IMG/VR virus record: IMGVR_UViG_3300029319_009270
Location: 26,545 to 90,544 of that record
DNA: 64,000 nucleotides
Source of the DNA: a virus
Direction: 5' to 3' (one strand)
Position 1 is the first letter of the stretch. Every line of letters starts with the position of its first letter. A program made the position numbers and the translations under genes. Positions 41,397 to 50,229 of the stretch are shown here, piece after piece. The notes under the pieces were generated by a model that had not been told where the DNA came from, made no database searches, and worked only from the letters and a program-made list of their open reading frames with translations.

Positions 41397-41827
41397 TTTC
41401 TAATTCTTTTAAAAACAGAAGCGACAGATGGAGATCCATTTTCATCTTCAAGGTCGAATCTACCCATTTCTGTTATATTATCATCTTGATAGAATATCAT
41501 TTCATTAGTATCATTATCAATTTCCCATTGTCCTACTGTAAAATGGCGAGTTAATCTAGTATCAACTTCTACTTCATCAGAAGCGAAAACAACTGTTGAA
41601 GTACTTCCTGTCACTTCCCAAACTATTGACCCGCTAAAAGATTGTGACAGTATTAATTGTGCTCCATAAATTCCTGTTGATCCTAGTTCGTAAACTCCCG
41701 TATTTGTTCTAGAAATGCTACCTGTGCCTAATGTGTCGAACGTCTGGTAGAAAACATGATCACGGCGACCAGCTAGGGATGCACCGAAATTAACTGTTTT
41801 TACTAATTTTATTTTTGCATCTGCCAT
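41393..41827 (-). CDS. Beta-rich fibre-associated hypothetical protein
   Basis: 144 residues. Strand-rich with Ser/Thr/Gly motifs (FDTLGTGSISRTNTGVYELG, SQSFSGSIVWEVTGSTSTVVF) like the compositions of the large fibres upstream. A C-terminal charged tail (ENGSPSVASVFKRIRK). Probably a small structural protein of the fibre or baseplate set. Coupled (4 nt) to the next gene. Confidence 0.6.
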   Translation of the reverse strand: MADAKIKLVKTVNFGASLAGRRDHVFYQTFDTLGTGSISRTNTGVYELGSTGIYGAQLILSQSFSGSIVWEVTGSTSTVVFASDEVEVDTRLTRHFTVGQWEIDNDTNEMIFYQDDNITEMGRFDLEDENGSPSVASVFKRIRK

Positions 41828-42196
41828 CTATTGCTCGTTATTATTTCTAGAATCTATAATTTTTTCTGGTCTAGTTCCAATGGGTCTTTGTTTTTCAGGT
41901 TTGATTCTTTTAACAGGTTCGCTATATTGTTTTGCAATTGTGTCAATTAAATTATTTTTTTCTTGTACTATCTTTGAGCTCATCTCGTAACTAAATATTA
42001 CATTGTCAAGAAATCTTATACACTTTACGTAAGAGTCGACTAAAGATGCGTAGCCATTTTCATCAATAGCAGCATTTTTTAAGGCGTTTTCGAAAAACAA
42101 AATAAGCTGTTTATAATTGTTTAAATGAACTTCATCAAAACTATTTTTAGCAAGCTGTGTATCAGTTTTAAAAGACTCAAGATTTTTTATATCCAT
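41828..42196 (-). CDS. Helical hypothetical protein downstream of the first fibre gene
   Basis: 122 residues from the ATG at 42196, with AGAGG about ten bases upstream; an alternative earlier start would run into the terminator. Mostly helical (DEVHLNNYKQLILFFENALKNA, VSKIV-like EKNNLIDTIAKQYSEPV), with a basic tail rich in Arg and Pro (RIKPEKQRPIGTRPEK). No family recognised. A fibre chaperone or attachment factor is imaginable but not supported. Confidence 0.55.
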   Translation of the reverse strand: MDIKNLESFKTDTQLAKNSFDEVHLNNYKQLILFFENALKNAAIDENGYASLVDSYVKCIRFLDNVIFSYEMSSKIVQEKNNLIDTIAKQYSEPVKRIKPEKQRPIGTRPEKIIDSRNNNEQ

Positions 42197-42228
42197 ACTA
42201 ACATTCCTCTTGTTTACATAAAAATAAT

Positions 42229-42262
42229 AAAAAAAAAGCACAATTCGTAAACTGTGCTTTTT
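42229..42262 (-). terminator. Intrinsic terminator after the 973-residue fibre gene
   Basis: Minus-strand AAAAAGCACA/TGTGCTTTTT (10 bp stem, 10 nt loop) followed by a run of nine or more T. It directly follows the fibre stop at 42286. Confidence 0.85.
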
Positions 42263-42285
42263 AAATAGTAGATGTGTAAAACTAA

Positions 42286-45207
42286 TTATCTTGCGATAAT
42301 TGTTATAATATCATCTACTTCCAAATCAAATGCGAACGAACCAGAAAACTGTGTTGCGCTTATTTGAGTCAATACATAGTCTCCATCAGTAGGCGCTGTG
42401 TTATCAACCTTAGAACCACTCACCAAAAGCTGACCGTTCAAGAACAGATCAACATTTTTAAATAAATTAGCTTGAGAAATATCATTTATTTCAGAAGCAA
42501 TATTACCGTTAAGATTTCCGATGATGTTGAAGTGTGTTGATTGAGCCGCTGTTGCTGACGCAGTCAAAATTAAACCAGTAACACCTGATGATATTTCTGT
42601 TTTAACAGCTAAAACTGCCTTGTTCAAACTAGCTCCAGCTGCAGCAGCAAAGCTCAAGTTACCAGAACCATCAGTTTGTAGAAATTGACCATTTGATCCA
42701 TTACTATCAGGCAAGACAAGTGATCTTGCTGTTGTCGTAGCTGTCGTTATAGTGTGTGTTTGATTATTCTTAGAAATAATAAGCTGACCACTATTGGCAG
42801 GAGTTTGTCCATCTAGAATTGTGATTCCATTTCTTTTGATTTGTAAAACATCATTTGCGTCTGTTGTTCTAAAGCCAAGCTGACTAGCTGTATTAGCATC
42901 AATAGTCGACCTTGTTGTTCCACCGTCTTGAATTACGATTTGACCGCTAGCAGCATTCATTGTAATCGCAGTACTATTTTGACTTTCAATCAAGAAACCG
43001 TCAGAGTGTGATCCATGGATTTGACCCTGCTTTGTAGAACCTGATAAGAAATCATTGATGTAATATTCAGTTTTACCAACCTCAGTTCCACCATAAAGTA
43101 AGACGTTCGAAGAACCTGATACAAAATTGTTATCGCCCGAACCCGTCACCATTGAAGCAGCAACAATTAACGAGTTTGATTCTCTGTTGAAAACCAACCC
43201 ACCTAAAGTAGTTGCTAATTGCAGTGAACCAAGTCCGTTGATCATATCAGCATTTGTAATTGTGTCATCACCGTCGTCTCCTGCATAAGTTTCAGATGAA
43301 CCTAGCATTTGAACTTCAACAACGTTATTTTCTGCAGTAGATCCTGATAAGACGATACCATATGCACGTTTTCCTGCGCCATTTGATGAACTTAACATCA
43401 AAATAGCACCTCTTAGCCTATCTAAAACTTCCATCTCACCGGTAGTAGAATAGCTTCGGTGATTTTGAAGCTTAAACTTCATAACAGCACCAGCTGTGGC
43501 ATTTTGATTTGCGTTAGCTTCTTCAGTATCAACGGTTGGATTATCTCTATCAAGCTTAAATATACCAAAAGGTGAGCCTGCTGGCGGAGTGTCTGTCGCG
43601 TCATCTGGCATTGCTGGCAAAGCTATTGTAGCATCATTAAAAAGACCGTTGGCAGAATTGTGCGAAAGTGATCTTTTGAAAACCAAACCGTAATCATAAG
43701 ATGCAACACTTCCTTCGACTTCAGTAGCAGCAGAATGGAAAGATGCTGACGTTAACAATGCTCCGGATCCTGGATCGTTTCCATGAAGGAGTAATACCGG
43801 ATCGCGATATTCAACAACAGAAGATGTAACATACTGATAAGATATGTCACCTGTAATATCTAAATCACCTGTAACTGCCAAGCCACCTGTAATTGATGCA
43901 TCACCTGAAACTGTTAAACCACCTGTAATAGCAACGTTGTTAGAACCAGCATCAAGAACAATATCTGCAGCTTCACCGTGAATATTAACAGTTTTGTCAG
44001 TAGCTCCATTTTCACCAATTGTAATTGTACGAGTACCATCAGTACCAATATTAATATTCTGGTTGTCGTTATCATTACCAATGCTTATTGCGCCACCAGT
44101 TGAATTAATATTAACAACGCCTGATGCATCTAAATGAATCTGCCTAGTATTTGTTGTGGTAACATCTCTATCATCACTAATTGCAATAATTGTAGCATTA
44201 TTCTCTTGCAAGTTAATACCGGTCTTACCATCTAACGTAAGTGCTCCAGCAGCTGTTGCGAATTCTGAAGCTGATCCTGCATCAATATTAACTGCGCCAG
44301 CAGTAGCATTAATATCAATTGCACCTAATCTAGCTGTAATATCAATTTCACCACCATCTGATTGCAAGTTCAATCCTGTTGATCCTGAAATTGTAAGGGC
44401 GCCATTTGTTGTCACATTAGATGCTCCAACAGCGTCTACAGAAAATGTGCTTGTTCCATCAATAGTAATTGCACCTGAAGAGTCAATGTCTAAAGCTGCC
44501 GTATCAATATCAAATGCAACATCTGCAGCTTTACCGATATTAATTCCGCTAGATGCATCTATGTCAATAGTTGAACCTGCGTCTATATCAATTGCGCCTT
44601 GTGTATTTGATATTGTTGTAGTACCTTCTCGAGCAGTTAATGTAATGTTGTCTGAACCTGATAATGTTAAATTACCATGAGTTGTTATGTTAGAAGCACC
44701 AACTGCATCCACAGAAAATGTGCTTGTTCCATCAATAGTAATTGCACCCGAAGCGTCTATATCTAAGGCAGCAGAGTTAATATCAACAGTTTGTCCAGTA
44801 CCGTCTAAAAGAAAAGTACCGCCTTTCGATCTAATCTCAACCGTACTATCGGCAGCTTCTCCAATACCAATTGTTCTAGTACCGTCGGTACCGATATTAA
44901 TATCTTGATCATTGTCATCAGCTCCGATACTAATTGATCCACCCGAAGAGTCAATTGTAATTGCTCCGGAAGCATTAACATCAAATATTGAAGATGAAAA
45001 AGTACCGGCTGTTTGATTAAAGGGTTCTCCGTCTACACCGTGAATTCTCTCTAAAGCTCCTGCAAATGCTCCGAGCAGATCTAAAAGATCAGATCCGGTT
45101 AGTGCGGCGACTGTTGATTTTCCTGTGTAATCTCTCGAATCTTCTAAGTACAAGTCTGTAGCAGATCCCGTTATCTGTGTTAATCTCACTTGTGTTCTTT
45201 GTGCCAT
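42286..45207 (-). CDS. Long repetitive fibre-like protein
   Basis: 973 residues. Residues about 60-430 are near-tandem strand repeats rich in D, S, G, T and I (DASGAITIDGTSTFSVDAVG, DINATAGAVNIDAGS, ISIGNDNDNQNINIGTDGTR), which suggest a beta-solenoid shaft. A globular middle (430-800: DPVLLLHGNDPGSGALLTS, RAYGIVLSGSTAENNVVEV) and a C-terminal domain with LFKNVDLFLNGQLLVSGSKVD follow; the second resembles the end of the 949-residue neighbour (VSVFVNGLLQMP). Ser/Gly composition fits a tail fibre. A 38 bp exact repeat is inside. Starts with AGGAG; terminator at its end. Confidence 0.82.
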   Translation of the reverse strand: MAQRTQVRLTQITGSATDLYLEDSRDYTGKSTVAALTGSDLLDLLGAFAGALERIHGVDGEPFNQTAGTFSSSIFDVNASGAITIDSSGGSISIGADDNDQDINIGTDGTRTIGIGEAADSTVEIRSKGGTFLLDGTGQTVDINSAALDIDASGAITIDGTSTFSVDAVGASNITTHGNLTLSGSDNITLTAREGTTTISNTQGAIDIDAGSTIDIDASSGINIGKAADVAFDIDTAALDIDSSGAITIDGTSTFSVDAVGASNVTTNGALTISGSTGLNLQSDGGEIDITARLGAIDINATAGAVNIDAGSASEFATAAGALTLDGKTGINLQENNATIIAISDDRDVTTTNTRQIHLDASGVVNINSTGGAISIGNDNDNQNINIGTDGTRTITIGENGATDKTVNIHGEAADIVLDAGSNNVAITGGLTVSGDASITGGLAVTGDLDITGDISYQYVTSSVVEYRDPVLLLHGNDPGSGALLTSASFHSAATEVEGSVASYDYGLVFKRSLSHNSANGLFNDATIALPAMPDDATDTPPAGSPFGIFKLDRDNPTVDTEEANANQNATAGAVMKFKLQNHRSYSTTGEMEVLDRLRGAILMLSSSNGAGKRAYGIVLSGSTAENNVVEVQMLGSSETYAGDDGDDTITNADMINGLGSLQLATTLGGLVFNRESNSLIVAASMVTGSGDNNFVSGSSNVLLYGGTEVGKTEYYINDFLSGSTKQGQIHGSHSDGFLIESQNSTAITMNAASGQIVIQDGGTTRSTIDANTASQLGFRTTDANDVLQIKRNGITILDGQTPANSGQLIISKNNQTHTITTATTTARSLVLPDSNGSNGQFLQTDGSGNLSFAAAAGASLNKAVLAVKTEISSGVTGLILTASATAAQSTHFNIIGNLNGNIASEINDISQANLFKNVDLFLNGQLLVSGSKVDNTAPTDGDYVLTQISATQFSGSFAFDLEVDDIITIIAR
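44438..44475. repeat. 38 bp direct repeat, copy A, in the 973-residue fibre gene
   Basis: Exact 38 bp copy of 44711-44748, offset 273 bp and in frame, encoding GAITIDGTSTFSV. It reflects recent duplication of a strand unit or gene conversion. Confidence 0.85.
44711..44748. repeat. 38 bp direct repeat, copy B
   Basis: Second exact copy of the 44438-44475 unit; 273 bp is 91 codons, so recombination between copies would keep the frame and shorten or lengthen the shaft. Confidence 0.85.
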
Positions 45208-45284
45208 TGTTTTCTCCTATAGCAATTATTTAAACTTTACCTTACTTAAAACGGAACTATAACAACATAATGTAAATTACATTC

Positions 45285-45294
45285 ATAAGTATTA
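45285..45294 (-). promoter_or_regulatory. TAATACTTAT motif, copy 3
   Basis: Third copy of the 10-mer, 78 nt upstream of the 973-residue fibre start, in a 129 bp gap. The rest of the gap shows no ORF of note; it also holds TATAGT at 45252-45257 region on the minus strand. Confidence 0.32.
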
Positions 45295-45336
45295 AGCTAG
45301 AAACAATTTATCAAGTAAAATATTAAAGATTTACTT

Positions 45337-45567
45337 CTAAGACTTGTACAAAATATTTTTTAAGTTTTTCATGTGAGCATCAAATTTAGCAGATTCACTA
45401 TTTACAAAATCAACAGCATATCCTGTACCAAGATGATTTGGGTCATCAAAAACAAATTGAAATCTGCCTCGCTGATCGCGTCCAGCTGATTGTAGCTTAA
45501 GACCTTTCATCATTATATACGCAGCAATGGCTATGTCCGAAGTTTCGAATGTATTCATATTATTCAT
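45337..45567 (-). CDS. DUF5659-like small protein
   Basis: 76 residues from the ATG at 45567 (GGGAAT upstream). NTFETSDIAIAAYIMMKG, then RFQFVFDDPN and AVDFVNSESAKFDAHMKNLKNIL: the order of a short helix, strands and a C-terminal helix with FVNS is what I recall for DUF5659. No known function. It lies between two fibre genes, 6 nt past the stop of the 949-residue gene. Confidence 0.6.
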   Translation of the reverse strand: MNNMNTFETSDIAIAAYIMMKGLKLQSAGRDQRGRFQFVFDDPNHLGTGYAVDFVNSESAKFDAHMKNLKNILYKS

Positions 45568-45585
45568 AACTATTCCCAATCATAA

Positions 45586-48435
45586 TCATATGCTTTCTGT
45601 TGTTGAATAATTTGCTAATAAAAGGCTACCATTGTCTGGTAAGCTAGCAGTTACAAAAAATATTGTTGATCCTGTAACTGAATAATCTTGAAAAGGTGCT
45701 CCTGTAATGGATGTTGCAGGCATTTGAAGTAGACCATTGACAAAGACAGAAACATTTTTATTCGCTGTCGGTGCATGGTTAAGGGTAAATCTGGTATTAG
45801 ATCCATCTGCCTCCCCTATATATTCGTTATAAACTGAATTGGGGGCTGATAAAGCTATAGAGCCATTTGATTGTGATGTAACTGTTATGCTACCGTTTGA
45901 TATGATATAACTAGTTCCATCATTAAGCTTTGTCAAAGAACCGGTTATGCCATTTGATACTCTTAGAGATCCTGTTGCTTCAATAGCTACATCTGCAGTA
46001 TTACTACGAATTCTTAATCTTTCTTTTAAATTTGAACTGTTAAATGTTGATAGGACGATGTCATTTGAACTGCTACCTGAAAACCTTAATTGTGCTCCTA
46101 CAACTCCGCCGGCGCCTTGGAAGTTTATGTCACTATTTTGAGCATTGTTTGTTCTACGAAAAACAAGACTCGGGTCAGCAGCATGTAACTTAACTGTAGT
46201 ATCGTCGAATGTAAAAGCTGAACTGGCACCAAAAGATCCGCCATCGTTAAATTGAATTTGAGTATCTGAACCTGCAGGCGAAGACTGAGCTGAAGTTATT
46301 GTAACTTGTCCATTTGAAGCTGATGTTATTGTTACGTTGTCACCAGCAACAAGGTATGAAGTACCATCAACCAGTTGAGTCAACGAACCGCTAAAACCCA
46401 TTGAAGCTGTAATGTATCCTTTCGTGAAAACATTACCTTCTTCACGAACCATAAAAATTGCATTAGTATCGGTGTTTGTACCTGCAGCGTGTGCACTGGC
46501 GGGCTGCAAATTATTGAAGATTCTAAATTTCTGTCCCGAGTCACCGCCATTAAGATCTAGGAACATATCAATAGACTTTACGCTGGCGATAGATGTGAAG
46601 TTTCCACCGCCATTGTATGTAAAGTCTATTTCGCTAGTGTTGTCTCCTGTACCAAAGGCGATCTTGTTGTCTCCTGTAACCAATTGCCCACCAAGCACAG
46701 GTGATGTGTCTTCTGAGAGCTCTGTAATGGCTGATGCTATTGTGACTTGTCCATTTGAAGCAGATGTGATTGTTACATTATGACCAGCAACAAGATATGA
46801 AGTACCATCTGTCAACTGTGTCAGTGAACCTGATATATCACTAGTAACAAAAGATCCGGAAACAACTACATCACCACCAAATACCGCTGTTCCCTTGCTA
46901 TTTGTTTTTGCAGAACCAACTGAACCTGAAACATAAAAGCTTACATCGTTGCCTGTTGTTTCATCAATTGATGAGGCTGCACCGCCAGACATGATCAAAA
47001 CTTGTGTATTAACCCCATCTTCTTTGAGATTAATCATATTTTTGTCACCAGCACTTAGCGTTATCTCATCAGCCTGTAAACGTACGAAAGTATCTGTGTC
47101 ATTTCTGTGATACAGATATTCGCCTATTTCCATGCTACCGCCAACAGATAACTTATAAGATGGTGTGCTTGTTCCAATACCTACTTTACCTGCTGATGTG
47201 ATGTGAACCTGGCTACCTACTGCAGCGCTTTGATTTACTGCTAGCGTTCCCGATATTGATAAGTCACCTCCAAAAAGTGATGTGCCTCTAACAGCTGAGC
47301 CGCGCGAGCCAACAGAGCCAGATACGTAAAAACTAACATCAGTACCATTTGCTTCATTAGCAGATGCTGGTGAACCGCCTGATAAGATAAGTACTTGGTC
47401 AGTCCCACCGTCAACAAATATAGCGCTTTGTTTATTGCTCGACTCAATCCTGAAATCTTTATCAGCTCCTGATTCATTTACTACTACAGCACCATCAAGA
47501 AAAGAGTCACCGGTAACCGTAAAAGTACTACCATCAAAAGTAAGATTTGCTTCGCCGTTAAGTGCATCTGATGACGTGAATGTTGCAACTCTATTGTCAG
47601 CTCCGTTACCTACTGATGATACAGCACCACCGCCGCCTGCTGTCGAAGATATTGTAATTTGACCACTAGATCCAGAAGTAATTGTTATATTGTTACCTGC
47701 TGCCAAGTAAGATGTTCCATCTGTCAGCTGGGTAAGCGACCCGGATAAACCCGTCTCAAAAAATCCTTTATCTGCAAAATCTCCAACATAAGCAAAAGCC
47801 TTAGCGTGAGCAGGAATCTTAGATGCGTTATAATCTTGAAGAAATAATATTCCGTTATAAAAATCAACATTCCAATCAATATTATCAAGTAATGGTATCT
47901 GATCGCCAATACCTCCTGATCCATTATCTTCATAGATATTAATAATGTAAGGATTGGGTGCTGCTTGTGAGAAAAATGGTGGAACTAATTGAACCTTACC
48001 CAATGTTTCATGGACAATTCCATTATCATTAAAAATAGTTCCTTTTTTTGGATTGCTCGAATTAGATTCATAATCTGATCTAAATACAAACTTATATGCA
48101 TGAGGACCTGATGTCTGTGATGATTCGCCTGAATCTACACCAGAGCCACCATCAGGATTAGTTTCATTTGCATCGTAAGTTGTACCTGTCAAAACTGTTA
48201 ATGCAAAGTGTATATATTCTACTGTTGCGGGAGCTCCATCTGATGCACTTTGCAACAAATATAAAGTTTGTGATGGATCCAAAGGTATGGGTTGACCAAA
48301 TATTTGAGATGAAGCTGCCTGTATATTGGAGCCAATTAACTCTTCACCATCTGTTTTAAGATTAGATGTGTGCGCTTTACCTAAAAGCTTCTTCTGTGCA
48401 AAAAATGTTGCGGAGGTATTACTTTTTCCTGCCAT
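45586..48435 (-). CDS. Long repetitive fibre-like protein with four GSLTQL repeats
   Basis: 949 residues. Four copies of a ~30-residue unit start G-S-L-T-[Q/K]-L-x-D-G-T-S-Y and continue with strands ending in T-I-S/A-S: near 233, 538, 688 and 835. Between them are VSFYVSGSVGS modules (two copies) and tail-like domains (KVGIGTSTPSYKLSVGGSMEI, a fibre or endosialidase-like segment). The C-terminus has SVFVNGLLQMPATSI, as in the 973-residue protein. Fibre or tailspike role likely; receptor unknown. No gap before the next fibre gene. Confidence 0.82.
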   Translation of the reverse strand: MAGKSNTSATFFAQKKLLGKAHTSNLKTDGEELIGSNIQAASSQIFGQPIPLDPSQTLYLLQSASDGAPATVEYIHFALTVLTGTTYDANETNPDGGSGVDSGESSQTSGPHAYKFVFRSDYESNSSNPKKGTIFNDNGIVHETLGKVQLVPPFFSQAAPNPYIINIYEDNGSGGIGDQIPLLDNIDWNVDFYNGILFLQDYNASKIPAHAKAFAYVGDFADKGFFETGLSGSLTQLTDGTSYLAAGNNITITSGSSGQITISSTAGGGGAVSSVGNGADNRVATFTSSDALNGEANLTFDGSTFTVTGDSFLDGAVVVNESGADKDFRIESSNKQSAIFVDGGTDQVLILSGGSPASANEANGTDVSFYVSGSVGSRGSAVRGTSLFGGDLSISGTLAVNQSAAVGSQVHITSAGKVGIGTSTPSYKLSVGGSMEIGEYLYHRNDTDTFVRLQADEITLSAGDKNMINLKEDGVNTQVLIMSGGAASSIDETTGNDVSFYVSGSVGSAKTNSKGTAVFGGDVVVSGSFVTSDISGSLTQLTDGTSYLVAGHNVTITSASNGQVTIASAITELSEDTSPVLGGQLVTGDNKIAFGTGDNTSEIDFTYNGGGNFTSIASVKSIDMFLDLNGGDSGQKFRIFNNLQPASAHAAGTNTDTNAIFMVREEGNVFTKGYITASMGFSGSLTQLVDGTSYLVAGDNVTITSASNGQVTITSAQSSPAGSDTQIQFNDGGSFGASSAFTFDDTTVKLHAADPSLVFRRTNNAQNSDINFQGAGGVVGAQLRFSGSSSNDIVLSTFNSSNLKERLRIRSNTADVAIEATGSLRVSNGITGSLTKLNDGTSYIISNGSITVTSQSNGSIALSAPNSVYNEYIGEADGSNTRFTLNHAPTANKNVSVFVNGLLQMPATSITGAPFQDYSVTGSTIFFVTASLPDNGSLLLANYSTTESI
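45855..47750. repeat. Four dispersed copies of a fibre repeat unit
   Basis: Units near 45855-45945, 46305-46400, 46735-46835 and 47640-47750 share long stretches, best between the two middle copies (ACTTGTCCATTTGAAGC and GAAGTACCATC on the plus strand). They encode the GSLTQL-type units. Confidence 0.75.
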
Positions 48436-50229
48436 CTATCCGCTCCACGTCACTGAAATACGATTAATATAACCAGTCCAATCTTTATGAGCTGAAAGTT
48501 TTAAAACAAAATATTCAGCTCCTGAAGCTGTGCCATCAACAGTTTGTCCATTGAAAGTGCATACGTTTGTTGCACCTGATCCGTCGATTGTTGCGTCTAT
48601 ATCACCAAATAAGCACCCATCTCCTTCTGAAATATTTCCTGCTCCTGCGGAAGGTTTTCCTAAATCTAAAAATTCTGTTTTTCCGGGGATGTTTAATTCA
48701 ACAAATACATTTTTATTTTCTCCTAGTGTTGCTTGATTTGCCCCAGTGATCCCAACAAGTGTTGCATCTCCATACAAGACAATTGTTATTCTTGCCAAAT
48801 CGTTGCTTGTATTATTTAAAAATCCCCTATAATACTCTCTAGTCGACTCACCCAATGAACTATAATTAACATTACTAGAGGGGCCATCAAAAAGTCCACC
48901 GTCTGTATAGTTTCTAAAGTCTCCTAAATTACCTCCATCAATTGGGCTTATAAGCTTTTTATCAAATAACATTAGACCGGTGTAATATCCTGGGAAATCT
49001 GTATTATCATTTAAAGATCCTGTTGATGACCAATTATAAGTTGTTGATGTTACATTTGATTGTGATCCATAACTACCGCTCTGTATTCTAAATACTTCTC
49101 CTGTAAAGTTTTCATTAGTATTAGCATTTGAAGTATCGCTAGAAGAATAGACAAGTAACACTGATGATGTCATTATTAAAGTATTATGTGTATCTAAATT
49201 AGATTTAAGCGGGTGATCAAAAACAAGTGATCCTGTTGCTGCATGTTTCGTGTAGTCCGAGTAAGACCCGCTCAAAGATCCTGTTAGAGAAAACCTAATC
49301 GATCCAGTAACATCGCAGGCTTGTTGTTCAGAATCTGCACTGGTACTTAAAGTTTGAAGGCCTGCTGTTGATGACGTGGTCGTCTTAGTTGACGTTAAAC
49401 CAGATCCGGCTTGAATAAGTTTAACACCTGTCGCATTACTTAAATTAGCAAAAGATAACGCTGAATTACTGTCAGAATAGACGTTTCTATATAAATTATT
49501 TACTCTTACTTCTATACTTCCGCTAGGTTGGATAAAGTATTTAACGCCACTCAAATGAAAAATATTGTCGTCTTCAAATGGTTTAATTGTTAAACCTTCT
49601 ATGCTTAATGCGTTGCTATCACTATCATTAACCCATTCAACATAATTTGTCTCCCTATCAGTCCCAGCAACATTGTGTATAACTCTAGCATAGTTCCAAC
49701 CGTTTCTTTGATCAGCAGTGTGTACTTTATACCTACCGGTTCTATATATCTCAGTGAAGTCAGGAACTCCATTGTTAAATTCAGCAGCTTCCCATGTGCT
49801 TAAATTAGTAAATCCGGAACCATTACTATTTACAGAAGTTCCTCCACCTGACCCAGGAACTCCTGATCCTACCAAATCAAAAGCACCGGTAATTTCAACT
49901 TCATGAACAACTGATCCATTTACTTCGAGCTTTAATGAACCGGTATTTGCATCTGAAAATGAATTGGCAACATGATTGGTATGTGATCCATTTGAGTTTG
50001 CTGACACATCCTCATTTAAATCGCCAACAATATGAGTATCTTTTGCAAATACTGACCTTCTAAGATTGTTGCTGTTAGCACTAGTTTCGTAAAGACCGTT
50101 AAGGTTAACGGCAGAAAATCCTGCTGCTGTTCCGACATTAGTGTAACCTGAAATTGATTTTGAAGATCCAAAAGAAAGATTAGAATCAGTTCCGTCAACA
50201 TTGCAATCGATATCATCTAAATCAGGTAT
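48436..50229 (-). repeat. Module 2 of the duplicated fibre protein
   Basis: Encodes residues ~668-1264, homologous to module 1. The copies have diverged to roughly a third identity by eye, so the duplication is old. Confidence 0.75.

Noticed and set aside
44156-44680. 174-codon plus-strand open frame inside a fibre gene
   Set aside because: An opposite-strand shadow of Ser/Gly/Asp repeats; its Ser/Pro/Val composition mirrors the fibre and no ribosome site is present.
42286-48435. CRISPR array or phage tandem-repeat element
   Set aside because: The repeats are in frame, encode fibre strands and are not separated by unique spacers of constant length.
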